Shown: piece by piece, positions 1 to 10,935 of the stretch | Position numbering within the stretch: position 1 is the stretch's first letter | Layout: each line of letters opens with the position of its first letter | Source: Tretioscincus oriximinensis | Lineage: Eukaryota; Chordata; Lepidosauria; Squamata; Gymnophthalmidae | Assembly (NCBI GenBank): GCA_022410635.1 | Contig: JAJVDF010000957.1 | Coordinates: 85,036 to 149,035, forward strand | Length of the DNA stretch: 64,000 nt | Direction of reading: 5' to 3' | Translations under genes and position numbers: made by a program | The notes under the pieces: generated by a model | Seen by the model: the letters and a program-made list of their open reading frames with translations, nothing else | What the model was told of the DNA's origin: nothing | Database searches by the model: none

Positions 1-1
1 A

Positions 2-373
2 CATGTTGCATTAAGCAGTTGTGAGGCTGAATATTCTGCTATAAGTGATGCATGTAATCAGTTAGAATGGTTGAAACAATTAATGATGGATATGACACTT
101 GTTTCTAATAGCTCAATTAAGATCTATTGTGATAATGATGCAGCTATACAATTAGCAAATAACTTAAGTATGAAGGCAAGGAGTAAACATATATCCATCA
201 GGTATCAGAATGTTAGATTTATGATATTCAGAAAATTCATTGAATTAAAACCATGTAGTAGTACTGACAATGTGGCTGACATGTTTACAAAGTGTTTAAA
301 CAATGAAAGGTTCCATAAATTAAAAGAGAAACTGAACTTGGTTGGCAAATGCGGAACTGAGGAGGTGTGTTGA
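2..373 (+). pseudogene. Ty1/copia polyprotein, C-terminal RNase H end (partial)
   Basis: The reading frame is open from the left window edge to a TGA at 371-373, so only the last ~123 residues are present. They match the RNase H end of Ty1/copia Pol: the SSCEAEY motif at the start, YCDND about 40 residues later, the KARSKHISIRY block (usually KRTKHIDIRYH) and VADMFTKCL (usually VADIFTKPL) near the end. RNase H removes the RNA template during reverse transcription. The stop codon overlaps the first bases of the 3' LTR, as expected for this superfamily, and a purine-rich stretch just before it (about 353-367) is the likely polypurine tract. The rest of Pol, and Gag, would lie left of the window. 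The visible part has no internal stop, so I cannot tell whether the element is intact; I list it as partial transposon coding sequence, not a host gene. Confidence 0.88.
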
Positions 374-741
374 GATACAGTTCCTATTGCTAACAGGTGC
401 TTTGTATTAGAGTGCATTGACTACAGTATTAAGTATAGCTGGGGCGAGCCTAAACAAGTCTCAACATGCCTGGGCAAGTACTGTTAATGTGAATCAGCTG
501 AAGTAGCTGATTGGCTGTAAATATGTATATAAGAAGTGTATGTGATCTTCACATTGCTCTCCTGTGAGCCAGTGGATCCTGGCGAAGCACTTTGCTGCTC
601 TGTATAATAAATCAGCACTGTAAATATTTGCACTGAAATTATACTGACTGTGTGTAATCTGTTGCTGGCTGAAAAGTGCTACCTCACTCTCTGCGTCTAC
701 TATCTATCTTCTAATGATAGAAAAAGATACCAATCTCAACA
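368..741 (+). mobile_element. Ty1/copia 3' LTR
   Basis: The 374-bp segment begins TGTTGAGA and ends TCTCAACA, a perfect 8-bp terminal inverted repeat with canonical TG...CA ends. It directly follows the copia RNase H frame and polypurine tract. Inside are a TATA-like TATATAAG near 525-532 and an AATAAA near 606-611, consistent with U3 and R promoter and polyadenylation signals. The five bases after the LTR (742-746, GAAAG) should be the target-site duplication, but the partner is left of the window and cannot be checked. Confidence 0.85.
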
Positions 742-950
742 GAAAGATGGCTAACTATTAACCAAGTACTACATATATTGCATACTAATAATTACAGACA
801 ATCTATAATAACACTTGAGGATATATTTCTTAAAAGTATTAAAGAGAGTAAAGGATTAGGGGGAATTAATTACAAGCTACTTATGAGATATTATGACAAC
901 ATACAATCATGAACAGACCAACATTATTCAATATTGTATTTCAAAATAAA
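742..950 (+). mobile_element. Possible degenerate L1 ORF2 remnant
   Basis: A short stretch around 800-900 reads in one frame as a LEDIFLKSIKESKG-type segment followed by Y-L-L residues. This resembles the linker of squamate L1 ORF2 before the C-terminal zinc-knuckle region. There is no catalytic motif and stops flank it. If real, the copia element inserted into an older L1. The evidence is weak. Confidence 0.25.
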
Positions 951-1189
951 TAAAGGAATGTTCTACTTTTTATGTATACTAACATATTTATTTAAATGTA
1001 ATGAAAAAAGTACTATTCATGTAACCATGAGAGTTTTCTTTTTTTACCCTGATGTCTGTTTATTCATTTATTTATTTTCATATATTTATAATTTGTCCTT
1101 TACTAAATGTCCCATGAATCACCCAAAACATGATTCACTATTAAAACTTGATTATACATCATCTCTTACAAAATCTCCCATCTCCTATG

Positions 1190-1292
1190 AATGTGTTATC
1201 TATTGTTTTCCTGTTCTTTTGTTAACTGCCCTGAGACCATTGATGAAGGGCGGGATATAAATCGTTTTATTTTAAATAAATAAATAAAATAA
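1190..1292 (+). repeat. LINE/SINE 3' tail
   Basis: The segment contains the GCCCTGAGACC...GGGCGGGATATAAAT block followed by a TAAATAAATAAA tail. This is the typical 3' end of L2-class LINEs and of the SINEs that share their tail in reptiles. The upstream body is too diverged to classify. Confidence 0.55.
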
Positions 1293-1459
1293 ATTGTGTT
1301 CAATATGCTTTTCCCAAATTTAAGCCAACATATACAGTATAAGCACTGATAAGATATTATTTTAAAAAGAGTAGTAGTATCATCAAGGTGGCTCCCCCTC
1401 AACATGCACACACACAAACACCATACACACAGGGCGGTATTTAAGGGACAGCAGCCCCC

Positions 1460-1544
1460 AGATGTTTATTGTTGTTGTTGTTATTTTTAATGGATTTGTA
1501 TCCATTTTTTTTATATTTTTTATTTTTATTTTTATTTATTTTCA

Positions 1545-1595
<51 letters not shown>

Positions 1596-1680
1596 TATTT
1601 ATTTACTACAAATGGATCAGAGACATTAGGAGGCCCCTAGCAACCAGGGGTGGCTACTGAAGGCACCTGCCCAATAGTAA
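1460..1680 (+). repeat. Dispersed repeat with (TTA)n microsatellite
   Basis: An ATGGATTTGTATCC block (about 1489-1503), a (TTA)n tract (1544-1594) and a conserved block at about 1602-1676 (ACTACAAATG...GGCACCTGCCCAATAGTAA) occur in the same order as at 49195-49560, where the sequence is reverse complemented. Two independent copies show it is an interspersed repeat. I cannot name the family; an L1 3' UTR is possible. Confidence 0.5.
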
Positions 1681-3723
1681 AAAAAAACAAAATAAAATAA
1701 AATAAAATTGACTGACTAAATTGTCTGCACATAAGACACATAAAACATGGCCTTGCACACATACATGTCTATCTTTGTACATTTCCAGTTCTGTTAAATA
1801 AGAAACCCATCTAAAATAAAGAAGTAAAAAAATATATTCTAATTTCTATGCAAAAGCTGTTGCCGATGATGGCTATCCTGGCACAGACACGCATAGACCG
1901 ATTGATCATATAACAATTTACTGAACAGCACTTAATTCAATAGGTTAAACATGTGAATAAACCAGAAGGTATTAATATAAGTGATTAAGTAGAATAAGTT
2001 AAGGCCATGGCTAAAGGTTAGTGGGAGCGGGGGAGGCACAGCATCCATAGACCCAGAAGTGCAGGAAAGACTGCTGACAGGTGCCAATGCCAATGCCCGA
2101 TCATCCAAAGCGCTTGGCATGTCTTTTCCTTCAATACTGGATTGCCGCAATAATTTCCCACAGCAGTGTGCAATCCTCTGGGACACATAAACTCCATTTA
2201 GAGAAAGAATTGTAGTGGAAGTACACTCTGATGCCCCTTTCTACAAGAGATTCTAGTAAAGGGACCCCATAACACTTTTGAAACTAACAAGAAAAAGAAA
2301 AGCCACACAAAGTTTTATAGACAAGACTTTTTCTTCAAATGCTATGAAGTCAGTTGCTTCATAGGATCTAAAATGGTAGATTTGTCTACTAAAGTTCATG
2401 CTGCTTACCTTTTTCTTATTATAAGATATTACGAGGGCCTCTTACTTCAAATTCTGAATCTAGATAGCATAGCCATTTCCTTAATTCCTTCTAGAGTCCT
2501 TAATTTAGAATAAGGAACCTCTATTAAGCACCTACTGGTAAATGTCATAAATGGTGGTTCTTCTCTGTCTGCATTACACAACAGAAGATGCTGAGAAGAG
2601 GAAACATATGGCCTCCCATATTAAGAACTACCAGGGGACACATTTCAGTGGCACAACTTAGGGCACCACTGAATTGTACTCATGAGAGATCTTGAAACTA
2701 TAAACTTTTGTTCCTAGTCTTAATAGGTGCAGGAGTATGGGGATAAAATGCATATAGATATCTGAGACTATAATGTAGCTTAATTCTATCCATGCCTTCC
2801 CATTTTCAAAATTAGATCCAGTGATGCGATTCAAACCGACTGATTCTGAAACCTTGGCTGATTCTAGAATCTTTTTTATTTTATTTTATTTCTCCTAATA
2901 ATAAAGACACTTTTTTCTGTACATTTGGTTTGTTCTCATTTTCCTCAATCCATTCCCATTAACTTTAGGATTAAAAGTTTCAATTGTTTTCAGTCTGAAA
3001 CTTTTTAGATTAATCTACTGATTAAAAGAAAAACAGTACAAAAACGAATAATTTAAGTGATATTCTTTTACTATCCACCATTTTTTTTCTGCTGTTATTT
3101 ATCTCTCCACATTTATAATTAATGGTGTTTAGGAGGTTTGCATAGAGCTACAGAGTTATCTTTCTTCATTAATTTTACAAATGCAAGTTTGCTATAGAAG
3201 GAAATGATCTTACACTTTCACCTACAATAAACAATTTCTGGTACATTTTGTGTATTGCCATTAAATATTAACTTTAATTGCCTCCTGTTCTAAAGTTCTC
3301 TGTATAATATATATATGTCCAATTTGGGATAGCAGCAATTAACTTGGAATGTGATCCAGATTTTTCTTTGATAAAAGATTAACTATGATAGTGTTCACAA
3401 TTAAAAAATGAAAAGAAAAAATGGGGGTCTTAGTTTTAAGGGACAGGTTTTAATTCAAATGTGCTTATTACAAAGTAACTAGCAAAGAAATCTTATATAA
3501 CCTTAAAAACATGGAAGAAAAAGACAAGTCTGGTTGTTCAGATGTAATGAATTGTACCATAAAGGAAAGCACCAAACTGTGCTGGATGGAGTTCAGATGG
3601 ACATCATGTTTATTAAGAAATCCATACAAGAAGGTATCATTCCAAAAGGGCTGTGAGTAAAGAACCCATATAGACTATAGCAACTGTGTAATATTTTCTT
3701 CAAGTAATAATACTGATCAACAT
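1681..3723. other. AT-rich noncoding, no gene recognised
   Basis: There is no coding frame with recognisable motifs. Around 2250-2430 there is a block (an AAACTAACAAG core, then TTCTTCAAATGC) that looks like an old interspersed repeat, echoed weakly near 35360-35400. I cannot assign a class. Confidence 0.35.
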
Positions 3724-3731
3724 CCTGTATA

Positions 3732-4317
3732 TAGGGTTGCCATATCTTGGCATCCCCAAACCAGGACGTGGGTGGGGTGGGTGCGTGTACGCGCGTGCGC
3801 GCATACATGAACAGGCGTGCATGCGCGCACGCATGCGCACACACAGACGCTTGTAGAGAGACAGGCAGAATCTCTCTTCTCTCACTACAAGCGTCCGTGT
3901 GCGCGCGCACGCACGCGCGTGCGCACCCAGCTGCTCCTTTGCTAGAGGCTGGGTTTCGTCCTGCTCTGAGGCAAGCGCGCCAACTCCAGCGGAGCTATTC
4001 TCCTGTCAGAAACCCAGGCGTTTTTGCTCCGCTGGGGCTGGCGCGCTTGCCTCAGAGCAGGACAAAACCCCGCCTCCAGCCAAGGAGCAGCTACGGCGCG
4101 CTCCGAGGGTCCTCCCAGGACCCCGGAAAGCGTTGCGCGCGCTGCAGCCGTCAGCTCTGACAGCTGCTTTTCCTTTAAAATCCCGCCTTTTTACATTCCC
4201 TGATGCTGCATCGGGGAATGTAAAAAGCCGGGATTTTACCTTAAAACCCGGAGGGGACTATATTTTAGTCCCCAAAAACGGGTTTGTCCCGGTTTACCGG
4301 GACGTATGGCAACCCTA
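3732..4317. mobile_element. Non-autonomous hAT element with large hairpins
   Basis: The terminal inverted repeats are TAGGGTTGCCATA at the left and its complement TATGGCAACCCTA at the right. The flanks are a perfect 8-bp duplication, CCTGTATA (3724-3731 and 4318-4325). An 8-bp TSD and a TAGGG-type terminus are hallmarks of the hAT superfamily. No transposase is encoded; reading frames across it are by-products of GC-rich hairpins. The interior has an alternating purine-pyrimidine GC tract (3780-3925) whose halves around CAGACGCTTGTAG and CTACAAGCGTC pair, and a second hairpin with 38-base arms (3958-3995 and 4026-4063, two mismatches). Confidence 0.88.
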
Positions 4318-4539
4318 CCTGTATAGCAAACAGAAAAAGATCAAGAGAGTAATCTATAACCTGGAAGCACAAATAAGAAACTAAACTTCTTCACAAGACA
4401 CTATACTGAAGAAATAGACCTGTTTGTGCTCATGCTGCTCACTCTTTTATTTTTTAGTCACTTAGAAGATGCAATGAGAGAAACTTGCTAGAAATTCTGT
4501 ATCCAGGATAACACAGTGTAATAAAGAAAACAAATGATA

Positions 4540-4630
4540 CACATGATCAAATGATCAAATGATAGCAAATGATAGCTTGCATATTGATAGCAATATGATA
4601 GCAATATGATAGCTTGCATATTGATCAGGA
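4540..4630 (+). repeat. Short cryptic tandem repeat (GATAGCAATAT-like)
   Basis: Short units such as ATGATCAA, ATGATAGC and CAATATGATAG are repeated imperfectly in about 90 bp, ending in two copies of AGCTTGCATATTGAT. The same array appears at 7998-8088 because of the duplication. Confidence 0.55.
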
Positions 4631-6046
4631 GGAGTCCAGTTCCACTTTACATGAATGTGAGATTCAGCTCCAGAAGTGTTTCATTTCAGGACAACCAGCT
4701 AAAAAAAGGAAATTCAGAAGCTGGCAACATTAATTTCCAATCTCTGTGTCGGAATGAGCTGGATTGTCATAAAGTGAATTATTAGGATGTGCGTGGACCT
4801 CATCCAACATCTCTTACCACTCTTTCAGTCTTGCACTGGATCACTCAATCTGCCCAAGATCAGAATTGTATGGTTCAAGGGAACACATAGAAATTGCCTA
4901 GATTCTAATTGGGGACTCAATTGATACAGCTGTTGTAGAGCACTATCTCTAGCCCTGGTTAAGATTACCACATACTATATCTCAATTCATTCAGATCTGT
5001 CTTGCATAATCAGGCTGAATTCAAGGAATTTGGGGTAAATCCCAGATTCCCATGGACAATGATCCTTTTTTTAAAAAGGCTTTTTAAAATTTGTGTGGTT
5101 CTGAATCTCTTTCATCACAATGTCTCACATGTCTGCTGTGATTGGAATAAAGTAATGGCCTATGTTCTGACTGAGGGGAAAGAAGTGGTTTTGAAAATAG
5201 CAAACTGAATCTAAATTCACTTCATTGTTTTCCCTCCTTCCCAAACCCACTTCAGTCTTGTTTTAGCAGCATGACAGGATAGAGAATGAGTGCAAGCCGA
5301 GCTGTGTGGTTGCTGAGCAGGTGCAGGTGGTACGGCTTAGAAAAATAAATAAAACCTTCTGGTTTTGTGCAAATATTCACCTGCGTAAATCTAGGGGGCA
5401 CTTCTGCATCGTAGTAAAGTGAGAAAAAAACCAAATGGCGGGCCATGGCACTGAGGAAGATAGCTGCAGATTTCCTGTGGTTGCTACTGCTGTCTTTTGA
5501 CAGCAGTTTAAATTTATCACACAGGAGATGTGGCATGGAAATAAATCTGCTGGAAAAAACTAGCATCAATGATTGGAGATCCACAAAGATCTCCCTCCCT
5601 GCTGTGGCCCCCAATCCTTGGGGATGCTTCTGGCTATGCTGATTGAAGCATAGGCATGGGAAACCATCACCAGTGTAGGGTTAACACAAGTTGTTTTAAC
5701 TCTGCTCAGGCACTGCATTCCTGTGCAAAAAGCGTGAAGCTGTTCACATTTGGAGACAATGGATGCAGCCAGCGCATAGTCAGCTTTCACCCTCATTTTG
5801 TCCCCTAGAGAGAATGCAGCCATGGAGTGGCCAACATTTGCACATATGCCAACATCCCAGAAGGTAGCAAGTGAGAAGCAGTCACCACTTTCTTGCCCAC
5901 CTTTTCTGCACTCCTGCTCCAAGAACCGGTCAAATCCATACACCAGTGCTGTGACTATTGCTATTTCAGTGGGTCACATAGCATCCATACTTGCTGCATT
6001 CCTGTTCCTGGAGCCACCAGTGTATGACATCATTATGACCAATAGT

Positions 6047-6336
6047 TGTAGAAGAAGAAGAAGAAGAACTTGGTTCTTGTACCCCACTTTTCTCACCTTT
6101 CAAAGCAACTTACAAGGATATATTTTGCCCGAAGGCTTCCATTCTATCTTCCCCACCAGGCTATGTTGGTTCCCATGTTGCAATTTCTTGCAATTCATGC
6201 TTTCGAATAGCTGGGTTGGCTAGAGCTACAGGCTAGTGGAAGGTGCTCATCCCTCCCCACGTCCCACACAGGGCTTCGAAACCCAATCTCCCAGGCGAGA
6301 GACGAATTTGTAAGCGACTGAGCTATCCGTGCCTGC
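6047..6336 (-). mobile_element. tRNA-derived SINE
   Basis: On the minus strand the element starts with a tRNA-like head. An A-box-like TAGCTCAGTCGC lies at about 6314-6325 and a B-box-like GGTTTCGAAGCC at about 6272-6283. A body follows and then a tail ending AGTGGGGTACAAGAACCAAG plus (TTC)n. This is the layout of a pol III SINE with a LINE-derived 3' tail. The same sequence recurs at 9505-9794 in the second duplication copy; related copies lie at 7199, 10657, 34797 and 36500. Confidence 0.7.
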
Positions 6337-7198
6337 AAGATAGGCCAGATGGCCCCTATCCTGATTCAGACACTGTCCAACTGGACCAGGGATGGAGGGA
6401 GAGAAGGGCAGGAGCAGGATAGGGTCTGGGAGAGTGTAAAAAGCTCATGTTTTTTTTTAATTGGACTTGTGTGGGGAAGGGCTGTGGCTTAGTTGGGAGG
6501 GGTGCATTTTAGTAGAGGTCATGGTTCCTTGGTCTCCTGTGTTACTAAATTCTAAATAATTTGTTATAGTAAGTGAAAGCATAACTTATGTACTTCAGCC
6601 TCACCTACACAGCCTCTGGAACACAGATTTAGAGGGAATCAGATCACAGGCAAGGTGAAAAATAAGCTGCTTTGTTCTCTCTCCCTCCTGGTATGAATTC
6701 AAAATATCTGATTGATTATTAAACAAACAAACAAACAAATGTACGTACATACATACACAGTTTTTCAAAGCATAGATTGTGCGTATGTGTGCACCCCTCT
6801 CTGGTTCTCTCTCTCTTTGCATATATCCCATTTGATGCCTGTATGTAGCAGTGGGGGCATTGCAGAGATTTCTAGGAATTATTGCTGTGCGATTCATTAA
6901 AAGTCTGTACTTTGAAAGGAATGATCAGATCAGCCACCTGCTCCTTTCCCCAGATATCAGACAGCCACTTAAGTGAAACAACCACAGTTGTGGAAAACAG
7001 GCCTGCTGGCCATCTGAGGAGACATTAAAATGATTTTAGGAAGCAGAAGAGGAAGGGTAACAATTAAAAAAGAAGAGGGCAAAACTGCAGAGACTGTCTT
7101 CCACACATTTCCTAGCCGTAGTAGCTCAGAAAAGACCTGCTTACAGTGGTTTGTGACAAGAGATCTGCTGGCTTGGGATTGGCTTTTCTGAATTATGC

Positions 7199-7449
7199 AT
7201 TTAGAAGAAGAAGAAGAACTGGGTTCTTATACCCCGCTTTTCTCACCTTTCAAAGGGACTCAAAGCGGTTTACAAGGGTATTTTTGCAAGAAGGCTTACA
7301 TAATATCTTCCCCACCAGGCTGTGGTGGTTCCCATGTATCTACTTGCAATTTCTTGCAATTCATGCTTTAGAATAGCTGGGTTGGCTAGAGCTACAGGCT
7401 AGTGGAAGGTGCTCACCCCTCCCCATGTCTGACACAGGGCTTCGAAACC
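7199..7449 (-). mobile_element. tRNA-derived SINE, cut at duplication junction
   Basis: This is the same SINE family as at 6047. Its tRNA-like head is cut in the B box, exactly where copy 1 of the duplication ends and the N at 7450 begins. The uncut version is at 10657-10935. Confidence 0.68.
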
Positions 7450-7450
7450 N
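7450..7450. other. Single-N contig join
   Basis: One N sits exactly between the SINE B box of copy 1 and the internal hairpin of the hAT element that begins copy 2. Other isolated Ns (26051, 35388, 37003, 39384) are not at duplication junctions. Confidence 0.85.
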
Positions 7451-7775
7451 GAGCTATTCTCCTGTCAGAAACCCAGGCGTTTTTGCTCCGCTGGGGCTGG
7501 CGCGCTTGCCTCAGAGCAGGACAAAACCCCGCCTCCAGCCAAGGAGCAGCTATGGCGCGCTCCGAGGGTCCTCCCAGGACCCCGGAAAGCGTTGCGCGCG
7601 CTGCAGCTGTCAGCTTGACGGCTGTTTTTCCTTTAAAATCCCGCCTTTTTACATTCCCTGATGCTGCATCGGGGAATGTAAAAAGCCGGGATTTTACCTT
7701 AAAACCCGGAGGGGACTATATTTTAGTCCCCAAAAACGGGTTTGTCCCGGTTTACCGGGACGTATGGCAACCCTA
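7451..7775. mobile_element. hAT element, right half only
   Basis: This is the copy-2 version of the 3732-4317 element. Only its right portion is present, ending TATGGCAACCCTA with the CCTGTATA TSD after it. It lacks the left TIR because copy 2 starts inside the hairpin. Confidence 0.82.
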
Positions 7776-9504
7776 CCTGTATAGCAAACAGAAAAAGATC
7801 AAGAGAGTAATCTATAACCTGGAAGCACAAATAAGAAACTAAACTTCTTCACAAGACACTATACTGAAGAAATAGACCTGTTTGTGCTCATGCTGCTCAC
7901 TCTTTTATTTTTTAGTCACTTAGAAGATGCAATGAGAGAAACTTGCTAGAAATTCTGTATCCAGGATAACACAGTGTAATAAAGAAAACAAATGATACAC
8001 ATGATCAAATGATCAAATGATAGCAAATGATAGCTTGCATATTGATAGCAATATGATAGCAATATGATAGCTTGCATATTGATCAGGAGGAGTCCAGTTC
8101 CACTTTACATGAATGTGAGATTCAGCTCCAGAAGTGTTTCATTTCAGGACAACCAGCTAAAAAAAGGAAATTCAGAAGCTGGCAACATTAATTTCCAATC
8201 TCTGTGTCGGAATGAGCTGGATTGTCATAAAGTGAATTATTAGGATGTGCGTGGACCTCATCCAACATCTCTTACCACTCTTTCAGTCTTGCACTGGATC
8301 ACTCAATCTGCCCAAGATCAGAATTGTATGGTTCAAGGGAACACATAGAAATTGCCTAGATTCTAATTGGGGACTCAATTGATACAGCTGTTGTAGAGCA
8401 CTATCTCTAGCCCTGGTTAAGATTACCACATACTATATCTCAATTCATTCAGATCTGTCTTGCATAATCAGGCTGAATTCAAGGAATTTGGGGTAAATCC
8501 CAGATTCCCATGGACAATGATCCTTTTTTTAAAAAGGCTTTTTAAAATTTGTGTGGTTCTGAATCTCTTTCATCACAATGTCTCACATGTCTGCTGTGAT
8601 TGGAATAAAGTAATGGCCTATGTTCTGACTGAGGGGAAAGAAGTGGTTTTGAAAATAGCAAACTGAATCTAAATTCACTTCATTGTTTTCCCTCCTTCCC
8701 AAACCCACTTCAGTCTTGTTTTAGCAGCATGACAGGATAGAGAATGAGTGCAAGCCGAGCTGTGTGGTTGCTGAGCAGGTGCAGGTGGTACGGCTTAGAA
8801 AAATAAATAAAACCTTCTGGTTTTGTGCAAATATTCACCTGCGTAAATCTAGGGGGCACTTCTGCATCGTAGTAAAGTGAGAAAAAAACCAAATGGCGGG
8901 CCATGGCACTGAGGAAGATAGCTGCAGATTTCCTGTGGTTGCTACTGCTGTCTTTTGACAGCAGTTTAAATTTATCACACAGGAGATGTGGCATGGAAAT
9001 AAATCTGCTGGAAAAAACTAGCATCAATGATTGGAGATCCACAAAGATCTCCCTCCCTGCTGTGGCCCCCAATCCTTGGGGATGCTTCTGGCTATGCTGA
9101 TTGAAGCATAGGCATGGGAAACCATCACCAGTGTAGGGTTAACACAAGTTGTTTTAACTCTGCTCAGGCACTGCATTCCTGTGCAAAAAGCGTGAAGCTG
9201 TTCACATTTGGAGACAATGGATGCAGCCAGCGCATAGTCAGCTTTCACCCTCATTTTGTCCCCTAGAGAGAATGCAGCCATGGAGTGGCCAACATTTGCA
9301 CATATGCCAACATCCCAGAAGGTAGCAAGTGAGAAGCAGTCACCACTTTCTTGCCCACCTTTTCTGCACTCCTGCTCCAAGAACCGGTCAAATCCATACA
9401 CCAGTGCTGTGACTATTGCTATTTCAGTGGGTCACATAGCATCCATACTTGCTGCATTCCTGTTCCTGGAGCCACCAGTGTATGACATCATTATGACCAA
9501 TAGT

Positions 9505-9794
9505 TGTAGAAGAAGAAGAAGAAGAACTTGGTTCTTGTACCCCACTTTTCTCACCTTTCAAAGCAACTTACAAGGATATATTTTGCCCGAAGGCTTCCAT
9601 TCTATCTTCCCCACCAGGCTATGTTGGTTCCCATGTTGCAATTTCTTGCAATTCATGCTTTCGAATAGCTGGGTTGGCTAGAGCTACAGGCTAGTGGAAG
9701 GTGCTCATCCCTCCCCACGTCCCACACAGGGCTTCGAAACCCAATCTCCCAGGCGAGAGACGAATTTGTAAGCGACTGAGCTATCCGTGCCTGC
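9505..9794 (-). mobile_element. tRNA-derived SINE (duplicate of 6047 copy)
   Basis: It is identical to 6047-6336 over the parts compared, offset by 3458. It carries the same A- and B-box-like motifs on the minus strand. Confidence 0.68.
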
Positions 9795-10656
9795 AAGATA
9801 GGCCAGATGGCCCCTATCCTGATTCAGACACTGTCCAACTGGACCAGGGATGGAGGGAGAGAAGGGCAGGAGCAGGATAGGGTCTGGGAGAGTGTAAAAA
9901 GCTCATGTTTTTTTTTAATTGGACTTGTGTGGGGAAGGGCTGTGGCTTAGTTGGGAGGGGTGCATTTTAGTAGAGGTCATGGTTCCTTGGTCTCCTGTGT
10001 TACTAAATTCTAAATAATTTGTTATAGTAAGTGAAAGCATAACTTATGTACTTCAGCCTCACCTACACAGCCTCTGGAACACAGATTTAGAGGGAATCAG
10101 ATCACAGGCAAGGTGAAAAATAAGCTGCTTTGTTCTCTCTCCCTCCTGGTATGAATTCAAAATATCTGATTGATTATTAAACAAACAAACAAACAAATGT
10201 ACGTACATACATACACAGTTTTTCAAAGCATAGATTGTGCGTATGTGTGCACCCCTCTCTGGTTCTCTCTCTCTTTGCATATATCCCATTTGATGCCTGT
10301 ATGTAGCAGTGGGGGCATTGCAGAGATTTCTAGGAATTATTGCTGTGCGATTCATTAAAAGTCTGTACTTTGAAAGGAATGATCAGATCAGCCACCTGCT
10401 CCTTTCCCCAGATATCAGACAGCCACTTAAGTGAAACAACCACAGTTGTGGAAAACAGGCCTGCTGGCCATCTGAGGAGACATTAAAATGATTTTAGGAA
10501 GCAGAAGAGGAAGGGTAACAATTAAAAAAGAAGAGGGCAAAACTGCAGAGACTGTCTTCCACACATTTCCTAGCCGTAGTAGCTCAGAAAAGACCTGCTT
10601 ACAGTGGTTTGTGACAAGAGATCTGCTGGCTTGGGATTGGCTTTTCTGAATTATGC

Positions 10657-10935
10657 ATTTAGAAGAAGAAGAAGAACTGGGTTCTTATACCCCGCTTTTC
10701 TCACCTTTCAAAGGGACTCAAAGCGGTTTACAAGGGTATTTTTGCAAGAAGGCTTACATAATATCTTCCCCACCAGGCTGTGGTGGTTCCCATGTATCTA
10801 CTTGCAATTTCTTGCAATTCATGCTTTAGAATAGCTGGGTTGGCTAGAGCTACAGGCTAGTGGAAGGTGCTCACCCCTCCCCATGTCTGACACAGGGCTT
10901 CGAAACCCAATCTCCCAGATGAGAGACAGATTCCT
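10657..10935 (-). mobile_element. tRNA-derived SINE
   Basis: This SINE continues through the B box into the CAATCTCCCAGATGAGAGA head sequence, unlike its copy at 7199 that is cut by the N. This read-through is evidence that 10907 onward is the true continuation of the locus. Confidence 0.68.

Larger units (their letters stand above)
3992..7449 (+). repeat. Tandem duplication, copy 1 (3458 bp)
   Basis: The bases from 3992 to 7449 reappear at 7451-10907 with an offset of 3458-3459. The only differences I see are about five bases in the first ~175 bp; the rest, including homopolymers such as the nine-T run near 6450, matched wherever I compared it. The copy starts inside the right half of the hAT hairpin and stops inside a SINE at a TTCGAAACC box. 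A lone N at 7450 joins the copies. This fits an assembler placing two overlapping contigs end to end better than a real duplication. The interior between hAT and SINE (4330-6040) has no recognisable gene. Confidence 0.9.
7451..10907 (+). repeat. Tandem duplication, copy 2
   Basis: This is the partner of 3992-7449. It begins in the middle of the hAT hairpin, so the left hAT terminus and left TSD are absent; the right terminus remains at 7775 followed by CCTGTATA. It contains the same SINEs at 9505-9794 and 10657 onward, and the sequence runs on into unique DNA after 10907 without a break. The few mismatches cluster at its left edge, where contig ends tend to be error-prone. Confidence 0.9.

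Noticed and set aside
3593..4384. Several overlapping open frames of 60-160 codons
   Set aside because: They arise from the GC-rich hairpins and alternating purine-pyrimidine DNA of the hAT element, appear on both strands, and have no domain.
5252..6223. Open frames of 120-141 codons on both strands, repeated at 8710-9681
   Set aside because: They are identical in the two copies only because of the duplication; composition and the lack of motifs do not support coding, and one runs into the SINE.
6272..6325. Possible tRNA gene with A and B boxes
   Set aside because: The boxes belong to the head of a SINE; the cloverleaf is incomplete and the sequence runs into a SINE body.
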